A DNA stretch of 64,000 bases from DATBSK01 sp964501785 (GCA_964501785.1 CAZCUD010000004.1:1-64000), one strand, 5' to 3'. Positions 44,231 to 54,217 are shown, counted from the stretch's first letter. Notes: generated by a model from the letters alone, not told the origin. Numbers and translations are program-made.

Positions 44231-47131
44231 GTGTTCCTGAAGACGCTGACGGCCAAGGGCTTCAAGTCGTTCGCCGACAAGACGGTCCTCGACTTCGAGC
44301 CGGGCGTCACCGTCGTGGTCGGTCCCAACGGCTCGGGCAAGTCCAACCTGGTCGACGCCGTCGCGTGGGTGCTGGGCGCGCAGGGTCCGCGCACGCTGCG
44401 CGGCGGGAAGATGGACGACGTCATCTTCGCCGGCACGCCCGACCGTCCCGCCCTCGGTCGTGCCGAGGTGTCGCTCACGATCGACAACAGCGCCCAGCTG
44501 CTCCCGATCGACTTCTCCGAGGTGACGATCACCCGCACGCTCTTCCGCAGCAGCGGGGAGTCGGAGTACCAGATCAACGGCGTGAGCTGTCGGCTGCTCG
44601 ACATCCAGGAGCTGCTCTCCGACTCGGGGATCGGTCGTGAGCAACACGTCATCGTCGGGCAGGGTCAGCTCGACACGATCCTCAACGCGTCCCCCGAGCA
44701 ACGGCGTGCGATCGTCGAGGAGGCGGCGGGCATCCTCAAGTACCGCAAGCGCAAGGAGCGCGCCGAGCGTCGACTGGTCGCGACCGAGGGCAACCTGCTG
44801 CGCCTCAACGACCTGCTGCGCGAGGTTCGTCGGCAGCTCGCGCCGCTGCAGCGCCAGGCCGAGGCCGCCGCTCGCCACGGCTCCGTGGTCGACGAGCTGC
44901 GCGCGATCCGTCTCTACCTCGCCGGCCACCAGATCGCCGGCCTCCAGACGCGCCTGACGCGCCTCCACGACAATCGGGCCGAGCTCGAACGACGCGAGGC
45001 CGACGTCCGCGCGGCGCTCCGGTCGCTCGACGAGTCGGTGCTCGGCGCCGAGCAGTCGCTCACCGCGCTCGGCGTCGAGGGCCTCGCCGACTGGATGGTG
45101 CGCGTCGAGGCGTTGCGCGAGCGCGGTCGCGGTCTCGCCGCGCTGCTCGACGAGAAGCGCCGCGGCATGGAGCGCGAGCTCACCGCGGCCGCCGACGGCG
45201 GCGTCGTGGAGACGCTGGTCGCGGACGCCGCGTCGCTGCGTGAGCAGGTCGCCGCGCTCGACGCCGAGGCCGCCGGCTTCACGCTTCCCGGCACCGATGC
45301 CCTGCTCGCCGTCGAAGCCGCCGAGCTGGCACTCCAGACGTCCGAGGAGCAGTGGCGCATCGCCGAGGGTGAGGCGGCGCGTGCTCGCGCTCGTGCCGAC
45401 GCGCTCGAGCAGCAGCTGGAGGCCGCGCGCGCGGACGTGGCGGCCGCCGAGCTGGACGGCATCGAGGGCGTCATCGGCCCGCTCGTCGACCACCTCGAGA
45501 TCGAGCACGGCGCCGAGGCTGCCGTCGCCTCCGCGCTCGGCGACGCGATGCGCGCGGTCGTCGTGCGCGGCGGTGACGCGGCGCGCCGAGCCGTCGAGCG
45601 CCTGCGGTCGGGTGACGCGCAAGGGCTGGTGCTCGTCGTCGGTGCGGCGTCCGGCCCGTCGGCACCGCCGTCCACCGCCCCGACGGGCACCCGTCGGCTG
45701 GTCGATCTCGTCCGGACCCGCGAGCCCGGCCTGGAGCCGGTCCTCGTGCGACTGCTCGGCCGCGCCGTGCTCGCCCCCGACTGGCGCAGCGCCCTCGACC
45801 TCGTGCTCGTCGATCCCGACCTCGTCGTGGTGACGTCCCAGGGCGACCGTCTCGGCGGCGACGCGCCGTGGAGCATCGGCGGCGCGCACGCCAGCGCGGT
45901 CACCCAGGCCGCGCTCGTCGAGGCCCAGGACCGTGCCACGACGGCCGAGGTCGCGCGCGCCGAGGCCGAGCGCACGATGGAGAGCGCGCGAGCCGCGCTC
46001 TCCGCCGCGAGAGCGTCCGAGGTGCGCCGTGCGGCGACCGAGGAGCGGCGCGCCGTGCTCGCCGCCCGGCTCGCCGAGGTGGAGTCCCGCCTCCAGAGCC
46101 GCGATCCCGCCGAGGCAGCCTCGGCGGAGCGCGAGCGAGCCCGCCTGCTCGACGTGAATGCCGTGTACGCGACGCTCACCCGACGTCTCGCCGAGCACCG
46201 CACGTCCGTCGACCGACTGCACGATCGGTTGCGGGAGCGCCGCCGCCTCGAGGCCGACGCGGCTCGCGCCTCGGCCGACCGGCTCGACGCGCTGCGCGGC
46301 GAGCGCGCGGGACTCGAGAAGGAGCTGCTCGAGATCCGGGAGCTCGCGTCCCGTGCCGAGGTCGCCCAGGCCGAGTCACGGGTCAAGCTCGACGCCTCCA
46401 TCGAGGCCCTGCGCACGGAGTTCGACGTCGAACCCGCGGACGCGCTCGATGCGGTGGCGCCCGAGGTGCCGGAGGGCACGACGCTCGCGGGCCGCGCGCG
46501 GGAGCTCGAGCGCGACCTCCGCCTGATGGGGCCGATCAACCCGCTCGCGCTCGAGGAGCACCGGGCGCTGCTCGAGCGATCCGAGTTCCTCCAGACGCAG
46601 CTCGACGACGTCCGCAACAGTCGGCGTGAGCTGAACCGGGTCATCCGTGCCGTCGACAAGGAGATCGTCACGGTCTTCACGCGCGCGTTCGACGACGTGT
46701 CGACGAACTTCGCCAACCTGTTCACGACGTTGTTCCCGGGTGGGTCGGGCAAGCTGTCGCTGCTCGATCCCGACGACATGCTCGAGACCGGCATCGAGAT
46801 CGACGCGCGACCCTCGGGCAAGAACGTGCGCCGCCTGTCGCTGCTCTCGGGCGGTGAACGGTCGCTGACCGCGCTGGCGTACCTGTTCTCGGTCTTCCGG
46901 GCGCGTCCGTCGCCCTTCTACCTCCTCGACGAGGTCGAGGCCGCGCTCGACGACGTCAACCTGCACCGGTTCCTCGATCTCGTGCAGGAGTTCCGCAGCG
47001 AAGCGCAGCTGGTGATCGTCACCCACCAGAAGCGCACGATGGAGGCCGGCGACGTCCTGTACGGCGTGACGATGCCGCCCGGCGGCTCCACTCGTGTGGT
47101 CAGCCAGCGGGCCGCCGACGTCGTCGGCTGA
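44231..47131 (+). CDS. smc: Chromosome segregation ATPase SMC with short coiled-coil arms
   Basis: A condensin-type SMC of 966 aa, versus about 1,150-1,200 in most bacteria. The N-terminal head has FKSFADKTVLDFEPG and Walker A GPNGSGKSNLVDAV; the Q-loop region HVIVGQGQLDTIL follows. Arms run roughly 165-405 and 555-790 around a hinge at about 410-555 (LDGIEGVIGPLVDHLEI onward). The C-terminal head has the signature LSLLSGGERSLTALAYLF near 870 and Walker B FYLLDEVEAALDDVN near 897. All ATPase motifs are intact, so the shortness lies in the arms. ScpA/ScpB are not in the window. GTG 44231 fits the family N terminus. Confidence 0.94.
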   Translation: MFLKTLTAKGFKSFADKTVLDFEPGVTVVVGPNGSGKSNLVDAVAWVLGAQGPRTLRGGKMDDVIFAGTPDRPALGRAEVSLTIDNSAQLLPIDFSEVTITRTLFRSSGESEYQINGVSCRLLDIQELLSDSGIGREQHVIVGQGQLDTILNASPEQRRAIVEEAAGILKYRKRKERAERRLVATEGNLLRLNDLLREVRRQLAPLQRQAEAAARHGSVVDELRAIRLYLAGHQIAGLQTRLTRLHDNRAELERREADVRAALRSLDESVLGAEQSLTALGVEGLADWMVRVEALRERGRGLAALLDEKRRGMERELTAAADGGVVETLVADAASLREQVAALDAEAAGFTLPGTDALLAVEAAELALQTSEEQWRIAEGEAARARARADALEQQLEAARADVAAAELDGIEGVIGPLVDHLEIEHGAEAAVASALGDAMRAVVVRGGDAARRAVERLRSGDAQGLVLVVGAASGPSAPPSTAPTGTRRLVDLVRTREPGLEPVLVRLLGRAVLAPDWRSALDLVLVDPDLVVVTSQGDRLGGDAPWSIGGAHASAVTQAALVEAQDRATTAEVARAEAERTMESARAALSAARASEVRRAATEERRAVLAARLAEVESRLQSRDPAEAASAERERARLLDVNAVYATLTRRLAEHRTSVDRLHDRLRERRRLEADAARASADRLDALRGERAGLEKELLEIRELASRAEVAQAESRVKLDASIEALRTEFDVEPADALDAVAPEVPEGTTLAGRARELERDLRLMGPINPLALEEHRALLERSEFLQTQLDDVRNSRRELNRVIRAVDKEIVTVFTRAFDDVSTNFANLFTTLFPGGSGKLSLLDPDDMLETGIEIDARPSGKNVRRLSLLSGGERSLTALAYLFSVFRARPSPFYLLDEVEAALDDVNLHRFLDLVQEFRSEAQLVIVTHQKRTMEAGDVLYGVTMPPGGSTRVVSQRAADVVG

Positions 47132-47144
47132 CGGCACGCACGCG

Positions 47145-48161
47145 ATGGAACCGCTGACCGCGGCCTGCGGACCGGCGGCCGAACGCGGCTGGCTCTGCAC
47201 GACCGTCTTCCGGATCACCGAGAACGAGAGCGCGGCCGAGATCGCCGACGCGCTCGCGCAGCCGCTGCGGATCGTCCTCATCCTCCTGCTCGCGTGGCTG
47301 AGCGTGCACGTCCTGCGCCGCATCGTGACCAAGACGGCCCAGAAGGTGCGCGACCAGCCGCGCTCCAGCGCGTTCCGCCAGCGCACGACCGACACCACCG
47401 TCCTCGACGAGCTCTCGGCGCGCCGGCACCAGCAACGGGTGGACACCCTCGCGACCGTGCTCCGCAACGTCGTGAGCGTCGTCATCTGGATCGTCGCGGT
47501 GCTGGTGATCCTCGCCGACCTCGGCGTCGACCTCGCTCCGCTGCTGGCCAGTGCCGGTGTCGCGACCGTGGTCATCGGCTTCGGCGCCCAGCAGGTCGTG
47601 CGCGACTACCTGGCGGGTCTCTTCATGCTGCTCGAGGACCAGTTCGGCGTCGGTGACGTGATCGACATGGGCGAGGCGACCGGCACCGTCGAATCGGTCT
47701 CGTTGCGGGTGACCCGCCTGCGCGACGTCGAGGGCGTCGTCTGGTGGGTCCCCAACGGGCAGGTCACCCGGGTGGGCAACCAGTCGCAGCAGTGGTCGCG
47801 CGCGCTGCTCGACATCGCAGTCGCGCCCGACACCGACGCGGGCCGGGCGACCGAGGTGATCCAGCAGACGGCCGACGAGATGTGGCACGACCCGGCCTGG
47901 AGCAGTCGGCTGTTGGCGGAGCCCGAGGTGTGGGGCGTCGAGGACATCGGCGTCGCGGGGATGCTCATCCGCCTCGTCGTGAAGACCGTCCCACTCGAGC
48001 AGTGGGACGTGGCCCGTGAGCTGCGTGCGCGCCTGAAGCGTGCCTTCGACGCGGCCGGGATCCGACTCCCGGTGCAGCAGCAGCGCATCACCTACGAGAT
48101 GGGTGGCGCTGCACCTCCACCGCTGGGCGACGCGTCCGGCGAGGAAGAGGGCGATCACTAG
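47145..48161 (+). CDS. MscS-family mechanosensitive channel
   Basis: A 338-aa membrane protein. Hydrophobic helices lie at about 41-57, 105-127 and 131-150; the pore-lining third helix is LLASAGVATVVIGFGAQQVVRDYLAGLFML, followed by the beta domain with the MscS mark DVEGVVWWVPNGQVTRVGNQS. It should release solutes on osmotic downshock. Its place between smc and ftsY is not the usual neighbour, but the spacing (13 bp after smc) suggests co-transcription. Confidence 0.9.
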   Translation: MEPLTAACGPAAERGWLCTTVFRITENESAAEIADALAQPLRIVLILLLAWLSVHVLRRIVTKTAQKVRDQPRSSAFRQRTTDTTVLDELSARRHQQRVDTLATVLRNVVSVVIWIVAVLVILADLGVDLAPLLASAGVATVVIGFGAQQVVRDYLAGLFMLLEDQFGVGDVIDMGEATGTVESVSLRVTRLRDVEGVVWWVPNGQVTRVGNQSQQWSRALLDIAVAPDTDAGRATEVIQQTADEMWHDPAWSSRLLAEPEVWGVEDIGVAGMLIRLVVKTVPLEQWDVARELRARLKRAFDAAGIRLPVQQQRITYEMGGAAPPPLGDASGEEEGDH

Positions 48162-48174
48162 GCTGAGGTCGCTC

Positions 48175-48282
48175 ATGCTCGACGCGACCGAGACGCTCGT
48201 CCTCATCGGGATCTTCGTGCTCGCCGCGCTGCTGATCGTCGTCCCCCGCGCGCTGGCCCGCCGGCCCAAGGGAGGCGACTGA
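48175..48282 (+). CDS. Single-pass 35-residue membrane microprotein
   Basis: ATG 48175 with GAGG about seven bases upstream encodes MLDATETLVLIGIFVLAALL and then IVVPRALARRPKGGD. The peptide is one transmembrane helix with a basic cytoplasmic tail. It fits tightly between mscS (13 bp) and ftsY (1 bp), which argues for a real gene. It might be a partner of the channel or of the SRP receptor; no family is known to me. Confidence 0.6.
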   Translation: MLDATETLVLIGIFVLAALLIVVPRALARRPKGGD

Positions 48283-48283
48283 C

Positions 48284-49272
<989 letters not shown>

Positions 49273-49273
<1 letters not shown>

Positions 49274-50694
49274 TGTTCGACACGCTCTCCGATCGCTTCG
49301 ACGGCATCTTCAAGCGGCTGCGGACGCGCGGGAAGCTCACCCCGGGCGACGTCGACGAGGTCGCGCGCGAGATCCGCCTGGCGCTCCTCGAGGCCGACGT
49401 CAACGTGCGCGTCGTCAAGCAGTTCATCGCTCGCATCAAGGAGCGCGCGACCGGCGCCGAGATCGCCAAGAGCCTCAACCCGGGGCAGCAGGTCATCAAG
49501 ATCGTGCACGAGGAGCTCGTCGCGACGTTGGGCGGCGCGACGGGCAAGCTCGTCACGGCATCCAAGCCGCCGACGATCATCGTCATGGCCGGCCTCCAGG
49601 GCTCGGGCAAGACGACCGCGGCCGCGAAGCTGGCCCGCCTGCTCGAGCACGACCAGGGCAAGCAGGTGCTGCTCGTCGGTGCCGACCTCCAGCGCCCGGC
49701 CGCGGTCGAGCAGCTGCGGGTGCTCGGTGACCAGATCGGCGTCCCCGTGTTCAGCGAGACCACCGACCCCGTGTCGGTCGCGAAGGCAGGGGTCCGCGAG
49801 GCCGAGCGCCTCGGTCGCACGACGGTCATCATCGACACCGCGGGTCGCCTCCAGGTCGACGACGAGCTCATGGGTGAGCTCGCCGACGTGACCGCGGCCG
49901 TCGAACCACACGACGTGCTGCTCGTCGTCGACGCGATGACCGGTCAAGAGGCGGTCAACGTCGCGGAGTCGTTCGCGGAGACGGTGGCGCTCACCGGCAT
50001 CGTCCTCACCAAGCTCGACGGCGACGCCCGCGGCGGCGCCGCGCTCTCGGTGAAGGAGGTCACCGGCCTGCCGATCCTCTTCGCCGGCGTGGGGGAGAAG
50101 GTCGCCGACTTCGAGGCGTTCCACCCCGATCGGATGGCGAGTCGGATCCTCGGGATGGGCGACGTGATGACGCTCATCGAGAAGGCCGAGGCCGCGTTCG
50201 ACGCCGAAGAGGCGGCCGCGGCCCAGCAGCGTCTCCTCGAGGGCCGCTTCACGCTCGACGACTTCCTCGAGCAGATGCGTCAGATGCGCAAGATGGGCCC
50301 GCTCTCGAGCGTCGTGGGGATGCTGCCCGGCATGCCCAAGGAGCTCCGTCAGGCCGAGATCGACGACGGCGAGCTCGGTCGGGTCGAGGCGATCATCTGC
50401 TCGATGACTCCCGCCGAGCGCCAGGACCCGTCGATCATCAACGGCTCGCGGCGCACGCGCATCGCGCAGGGGAGCGGCACGACGACACCACAGGTGAACG
50501 CGCTGCTGAAGCAGTTCAAGATGGTGCAGCAGATGATGCGCTCGCTCACCAAGCAGGGGAAGAAGGGCAAGAAGGGCCGCCGCGGCATGTTGCCGCCCGG
50601 CATGTCGCCCGACGACCTCGCCGCCCTCCAGGGCGGGATGCCCGGACTGTCCGGCGGCATGCCCGGACTGCCCGGAGTGCCGCCCGTTCGCTAG
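49273..50694 (+). CDS. ffh: Signal recognition particle protein Ffh
   Basis: A 473-aa SRP54 GTPase. The NG domain shows GLQGSGKTTAAAKLA, GADLQRPAAVEQL, DTAGRLQVDDELM and TKLDGDARGGAALS. The M domain (FTLDDFLEQMRQMRKMGPLSSVVGMLPGMP ... IINGSRRTRIAQGSGTT) binds 4.5S RNA and signal peptides with many Met. The tail is Met/Gly/Pro-rich (GGMPGLSGGMPGLPGVPPVR). It is translated in overlap with ftsY. A short tandem repeat lies between it and rpsP. Confidence 0.96.
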
Positions 50695-50706
50695 CCTTGT
50701 CGCTCC

Positions 50707-50740
50707 ACGTCCGGCACCGACGTCCGGCACCGGCGTCCGG
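50707..50740. repeat. Short tandem repeat in the ffh-rpsP gap
   Basis: A 13-base unit ACGTCCGGCACCG occurs twice head to tail (50707-50719, 50720-50732) followed by a partial third unit. It is in the 94-bp gap ahead of rpsP and could form slipped or alternative stems in the leader. Confidence 0.7.
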
Positions 50741-50788
50741 TCCGCCCCTCGGTCGTACCGAGCCCTCGAGCAGTCAGGAACACCTCTC

Positions 50789-51238
50789 GTGTCCGTGAAG
50801 ATCCGCCTCATGCGGGTGGGCAAGAAGAAGCAGCCCACCTACCGGGTCGTCGTCGCCGACGAGCGCAGCCCCCGCGACGGCCGCATCATCGAGACCATCG
50901 GTCACTACGGCCCCCGTGCCGAGCCGTCCGTCGTCGACATCGACGGCGACAAGGCGCTCGAGTGGCTCCGCAAGGGCGCGCAGCCGTCCGAGGCGGTCCA
51001 GAAGCTCCTCACCACGACCGGCGTGTGGGCGACGTTCGAGGGCGAGAAGTCGAAGCCGATCGTCACCAAGCTCAACCGTCGGGGCTACGTGACCGGCAAG
51101 CACACCGAGAAGAAGGCCAAGAAGAAGGAGCAGCCGGCGACTGCGGCCCCGAGCGGCGACGCCGACGCGCCCGCCACCGACGCCGAGGAGCCCGCCGCGG
51201 CCGAGTCCGACGCGCCGGCCGAGGAGTCGGGCGAATGA
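50789..51238 (+). CDS. rpsP: 30S ribosomal protein S16 with long acidic C-terminal extension
   Basis: The 149-aa protein has a normal S16 core (SVKIRLMRVGKKKQPTYRVVVADERSPRDGR; YGPRAEP; ALEWLRKGAQPSEAVQKLL), about 85-100 residues. After a Lys-rich stretch (KHTEKKAKKKEQ) comes a ~40-residue Ala/Glu/Asp tail that S16 in most bacteria lacks; similar tails occur in other actinobacteria. GTG 50789 has AGGA upstream. It overlaps khpA by four bases (ATGA). Confidence 0.95.
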   Translation: MSVKIRLMRVGKKKQPTYRVVVADERSPRDGRIIETIGHYGPRAEPSVVDIDGDKALEWLRKGAQPSEAVQKLLTTTGVWATFEGEKSKPIVTKLNRRGYVTGKHTEKKAKKKEQPATAAPSGDADAPATDAEEPAAAESDAPAEESGE

Positions 51239-51576
51239 GCGAGGAAGCGCCCGACTTCGACGAGGGCATCGACGCCGACGAGCTCGACGACGACTTCGAG
51301 GACGAGATCGGCGCCGAGGGCAACCGCATCCTCGGCACGCGCGCCAAGGCGGTCGTCGAGCACTGCGCCCGCTCGCTCGCCGACGAGCCCGACATGATCG
51401 ACGTCGACCTCGAGGAGCGCGGCCGCGACGAGGTCTTCCTCCTGGTCCACGCGAGCCCGTCCGACATGGGCCGGCTCATCGGCCGGCGGGGCCGGGTCAT
51501 CCAGGCCATCCGCCAGGTCACGCGGGCCGCCGGCGCGCTCGAGGGCGTCAAGGCCGGAGTCGACGTCGCGGAGTAG
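51235..51576 (+). CDS. khpA: KH-domain RNA-binding protein KhpA
   Basis: A 113-aa protein between rpsP and rimM, the conserved khpA position. The KH motif MGRLIGRRGRVIQAIRQVTRAAG carries the GxxG-type loop GRRG. About 25 N-terminal residues (EEAPDFDEGIDADELDDDFEDEI) are strongly acidic and absent from short KhpA forms. KhpA acts with KhpB in RNA metabolism and cell-envelope control in other bacteria. Confidence 0.93.
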   Translation: MSEEAPDFDEGIDADELDDDFEDEIGAEGNRILGTRAKAVVEHCARSLADEPDMIDVDLEERGRDEVFLLVHASPSDMGRLIGRRGRVIQAIRQVTRAAGALEGVKAGVDVAE

Positions 51577-51610
51577 CCGCGACGCGCGCCATGTCCGCCG
51601 AGCTCGCGCC

Positions 51611-52120
51611 GTGAGCGACGCAGCGGCGGCGCCGATCCTCGAGATCGGGCGCATCGGACGGGCGCACGGTCTCCGCGGCGAGGTCGCCGTCACCTTCCTC
51701 ACCGAGCGGCCGGAGCGCACCGAGCCCGGTGCCCACCTGACCGCGCGATCCGAACGCGTGACCCGTGATCTCGTGGTCGCGGGTGCCCGCCGTCACCAGC
51801 AGCGCTGGCTCGTGCGGTTCGAGGGCGTCGATGATCGCGACGCCGCGTCCGCGCTGACCGGGATGACCCTCTACGCGTCCGCCTTGCCGTCGGCCGGTGA
51901 CGACCTCTGGGTGCACGAGGTCGTCGGCGCGACCGTCGTCGACCGCCACGGCACCGTGCTCGGCGAGGTCGCGTCGGTCGAAGCCAACCCTGCCCACGAC
52001 CTGCTCGTCCTCGAGGGCGGCGCCCTGGTGCCGGTGACGTTCGTGGTCGACCACGACCGCGACGACGACGGCAGTCGTCGCGTCGTGGTCGAGATCCCCG
52101 ACGGCCTGCTCGAGCTGTGA
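51611..52120 (+). CDS. rimM: Ribosome maturation factor RimM
   Basis: A 169-aa protein for 30S assembly around the 16S 3' domain. The N-terminal domain (LEIGRIGRAHGLRGEVAVTFLTERPE) and the PRC-barrel (DLWVHEVVGATVVDRHGTVLGEV ... VPVTFVVDHDRD ... VEIPDGLLEL) are clear. The GTG start follows a short gap after khpA, and the trmD gene begins 18 bases on. Confidence 0.93.
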   Translation: MSDAAAAPILEIGRIGRAHGLRGEVAVTFLTERPERTEPGAHLTARSERVTRDLVVAGARRHQQRWLVRFEGVDDRDAASALTGMTLYASALPSAGDDLWVHEVVGATVVDRHGTVLGEVASVEANPAHDLLVLEGGALVPVTFVVDHDRDDDGSRRVVVEIPDGLLEL

Positions 52121-52138
52121 CGGGCGGCGGTTGACGGC

Positions 52139-52825
52139 GTGCGCATCGACGTCTTCACCATCTTCCCCGGCTACCTCGAAGCTCCGCTCGGGCTCTCGAT
52201 CCTCGGGCGTGCACGGGACGCGGGGCTGCTCGACGTGCGACTCCACGATCCCCGCGACCACACCACCGATCGGCACCGCAGCGTCGACGACACGCCGCTC
52301 GGTGGCGGTGCGGGCATGGTCATGATGCCCGAGCCGCTCTTCTCCGCCGTCGAAGCGGTCGAGCCGCCGCGCCCGCTGTACCTGCTCTCACCCGCCGGCC
52401 GCCGGTTCGACCAGGGGCTGGCCGCCGAGCTCGCGGCCGGGTCGGGGTTCTCGATGATCTGCGGCCGGTACGAAGGCGTCGACCAGCGGGTCGCCGACCA
52501 CCTGTGCGACGACGAGCTGTCGATCGGTGACTACGTGCTCGCCGGCGGCGAGGCCGCGGCGCTGGTGGTCGTCGAGGCGGTCGCCCGGCTCGTCCCGGGC
52601 GTCCTCGGCAACGAGGACTCGATCGCCCAGGAGTCCTTCGGCGCCGACGGCGACCTCGAGTTCCCCCAGTACACGCGCCCGGCGTCGTTCCGTGGCCTCG
52701 ACGTGCCCGAGGTGCTGCGCTCGGGCGATCACGCTCGGATCGCCGAGTGGCGTCGGGCGGAGGCGCAGCGGCGCACCCGCGAGCGCCGCCCCGATCTGGC
52801 CGATCCGCCGCCGTCGGCCGGGTGA
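52139..52825 (+). CDS. trmD: tRNA (guanine(37)-N1)-methyltransferase TrmD
   Basis: A 228-aa SPOUT enzyme that methylates G37 of tRNAs to prevent frameshifts. RIDVFTIFPGYLEAPLG at the start, PLGGGAGMVMMPEPLF, CGRYEGVDQRV and the trefoil-knot segment LSIGDYVLAGGEAAALVV are signatures; ARPASFRGLDVPEVLRSGDHARIAEWR is the C-terminal domain. GTG start. Confidence 0.95.
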   Translation: MRIDVFTIFPGYLEAPLGLSILGRARDAGLLDVRLHDPRDHTTDRHRSVDDTPLGGGAGMVMMPEPLFSAVEAVEPPRPLYLLSPAGRRFDQGLAAELAAGSGFSMICGRYEGVDQRVADHLCDDELSIGDYVLAGGEAAALVVVEAVARLVPGVLGNEDSIAQESFGADGDLEFPQYTRPASFRGLDVPEVLRSGDHARIAEWRRAEAQRRTRERRPDLADPPPSAG

Positions 52826-52903
52826 CGGCCTCGGGGTCGACCAAACTACGATGGTGGATCCACGCCCCTCCGGGCAGCCCACCCCCGACGGCGGAGACCC
52901 TCG

Positions 52904-53248
52904 ATGAACGCCACCGATCTCGTCGACCGCGCGAGCCTGCGCGACGACATCCCCGACTTCGCGCCGGGCGACACCGTGAAGGTGCACGTCCGCGTGGTCG
53001 AGGGGAGCCGGGAGCGGCTCCAGGTGTTCCAGGGCGTCGTCATCAAGCGCAAGGGCAGCGGGGTGCGCGAGACGTTCACCGTGCGCAAGGTGAGCTTCGG
53101 TGTCGGCGTGGAGCGCACGTTCCCGCTCCACTCGCCGATCATCGCCAAGATCGAGCTCGTCACCCGGGGCGACGTCCGGCGAGCGAAGCTCTACTACCTG
53201 CGTGAACGCGTCGGGAAGTCGGCGAAGGTCAAAGAGAAGCGCGACTAG
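52904..53248 (+). CDS. rplS: 50S ribosomal protein L19
   Basis: A 114-aa protein at the subunit interface. DLVDRASLRDDIPDFAPGDTVKVHVRVVEG and VFQGVVIKRKGSGVRETFTVRKVSFGVGVERTFPLHSP are diagnostic. It ends the ribosomal block; in most actinobacteria lepB and rnhB come next, but here a DUF2469 gene follows. Confidence 0.96.
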   Translation: MNATDLVDRASLRDDIPDFAPGDTVKVHVRVVEGSRERLQVFQGVVIKRKGSGVRETFTVRKVSFGVGVERTFPLHSPIIAKIELVTRGDVRRAKLYYLRERVGKSAKVKEKRD

Positions 53249-53293
53249 ACACGATGGGCACGACGTGGTGACGAGCGTGATCCGGAGCCGGGC

Positions 53294-53587
53294 GTGAGCG
53301 CCGAAGACCTGGAGCGCTACGAGACCGAGATCGAGCTCCAGCTCTTCCGGGAGTACCGCGACGTGCTCCCGATGTTCAAGTACGTCATCGAGACCGAGCG
53401 CCGCTTCTACCTCGCCAACGAGGTCGATCTGAAGGCCGAGCAGAGCGACGGCCAGACGTTCTTCCGGCTCGAGCTCACCGACGCCTGGGTCTGGGACATG
53501 TACCGACCCGCTCGCTTCGTCACGAACGTCAAGGTGCTGACATTCCGTGACGTGAACATCGAGGAGCTCGCCGGCAAGGACCTCTGA
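53294..53587 (+). CDS. DUF2469 protein
   Basis: A 97-aa actinobacterial-specific protein: MSAEDLERYETEIELQLFREYRDVLPMFKYVIETERRFYLAN then FFRLELTDAWVWDMYRPARFVTNVKVLTFRDVNIEEL. The family has no known activity but is nearly always next to rnhB and yraN. Its presence supports the actinobacterial assignment. GTG start; yraN begins one base after the stop. Confidence 0.92.
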   Translation: MSAEDLERYETEIELQLFREYRDVLPMFKYVIETERRFYLANEVDLKAEQSDGQTFFRLELTDAWVWDMYRPARFVTNVKVLTFRDVNIEELAGKDL

Positions 53588-53588
53588 G

Positions 53589-53999
53589 TTGGCCGGGGCC
53601 CGCCCCGGTCGCCGTCGTCCCAGCCGCCCAGCAGACCAGCAGACCGACGGTCGACGCGCGCTCGGCGCGGCGGGCGAGGCGCTCGTCGCCCGGTGGTACG
53701 AGGACCGCGGCTACGAGGTGATCGACCGCAACTGGCGCTGTCGCGACGGCGAGCTCGATCTCGTCGTCGCGGCGCCCGGCGTGCTCGCGTTCTGCGAGGT
53801 CAAGACGCGTCGCGGTGATCGGTACGGTGCCCCGCACGAGGCGGTCACACGGGCCAAGCAGCAGCGGATCCGCCGGCTCGCGCTGCGGTGGCTCGACGCC
53901 CGCGCGCACCGGGCCGCCCGCCTCCGGTTCGACGTCGCGTCGGTGCGCCGGGCCGGCGACGGCACGACGACGATCGACGTCATCGAAGGCGCCTTCTAG
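53589..53999 (+). CDS. yraN: YraN/UPF0102-family endonuclease-like protein
   Basis: The protein has 136 aa. The core GEALVARWYEDRGYEVIDRNWRCRDGELDLVV and FCEVKTRRGDRYGAPHEAVTRAKQQRIRRLALRWL matches UPF0102, with a PD-(D/E)XK-like E...D..EVK set (Glu-Leu-Asp then Glu-Val-Lys). Members resemble Holliday-junction resolvases in fold; cellular function is uncertain. The start is TTG 53589, giving a Pro/Arg-rich leader; a start nearer GALGAAGEAL is also conceivable. The 3' end overlaps the opposite gene by four bases. Confidence 0.88.
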   Translation: MAGARPGRRRPSRPADQQTDGRRALGAAGEALVARWYEDRGYEVIDRNWRCRDGELDLVVAAPGVLAFCEVKTRRGDRYGAPHEAVTRAKQQRIRRLALRWLDARAHRAARLRFDVASVRRAGDGTTTIDVIEGAF

Positions 54000-54217
54000 C
54001 GACCGCCACGCCTGCTGGCGCGGTGCCAGCAGCCGGTGTGCCAGTGACGACGCTCGTCGGGGTCGTTCCGCGGCACCACCACCTCGTGCCCTTCGCCGGG
54101 CCGGATGTCGTGGTCGCACCCCGGGCACCGGTAAGCCTTGGTCGCCTGGTACGGCTGGACGTGACGGACGTCGACGCCATCGCTCGCGCCCTGGTCGGAC
54201 CAGTCGTGGTCGGCCAC
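53996..54217 (-). CDS. Small Cys/His-rich zinc-ribbon-like protein
   Basis: A 73-aa protein. The core KAYRCPGCDHDIRPGEGHEVVVPRNDPDERRHWHTGCWHRA holds CPGC, several His and a final C, a pattern for one zinc site. Proteins of this type are common in actinobacteria, often labelled only as hypothetical. It follows a small membrane gene with ten bases between, and its end overlaps that of yraN. Confidence 0.75.
   Translation of the reverse strand: MADHDWSDQGASDGVDVRHVQPYQATKAYRCPGCDHDIRPGEGHEVVVPRNDPDERRHWHTGCWHRASRRGGR

Noticed and set aside
44231..47131. SMC shortened by a frameshift
   Set aside because: One uninterrupted frame contains both ATPase heads and the hinge; the difference is in arm length.
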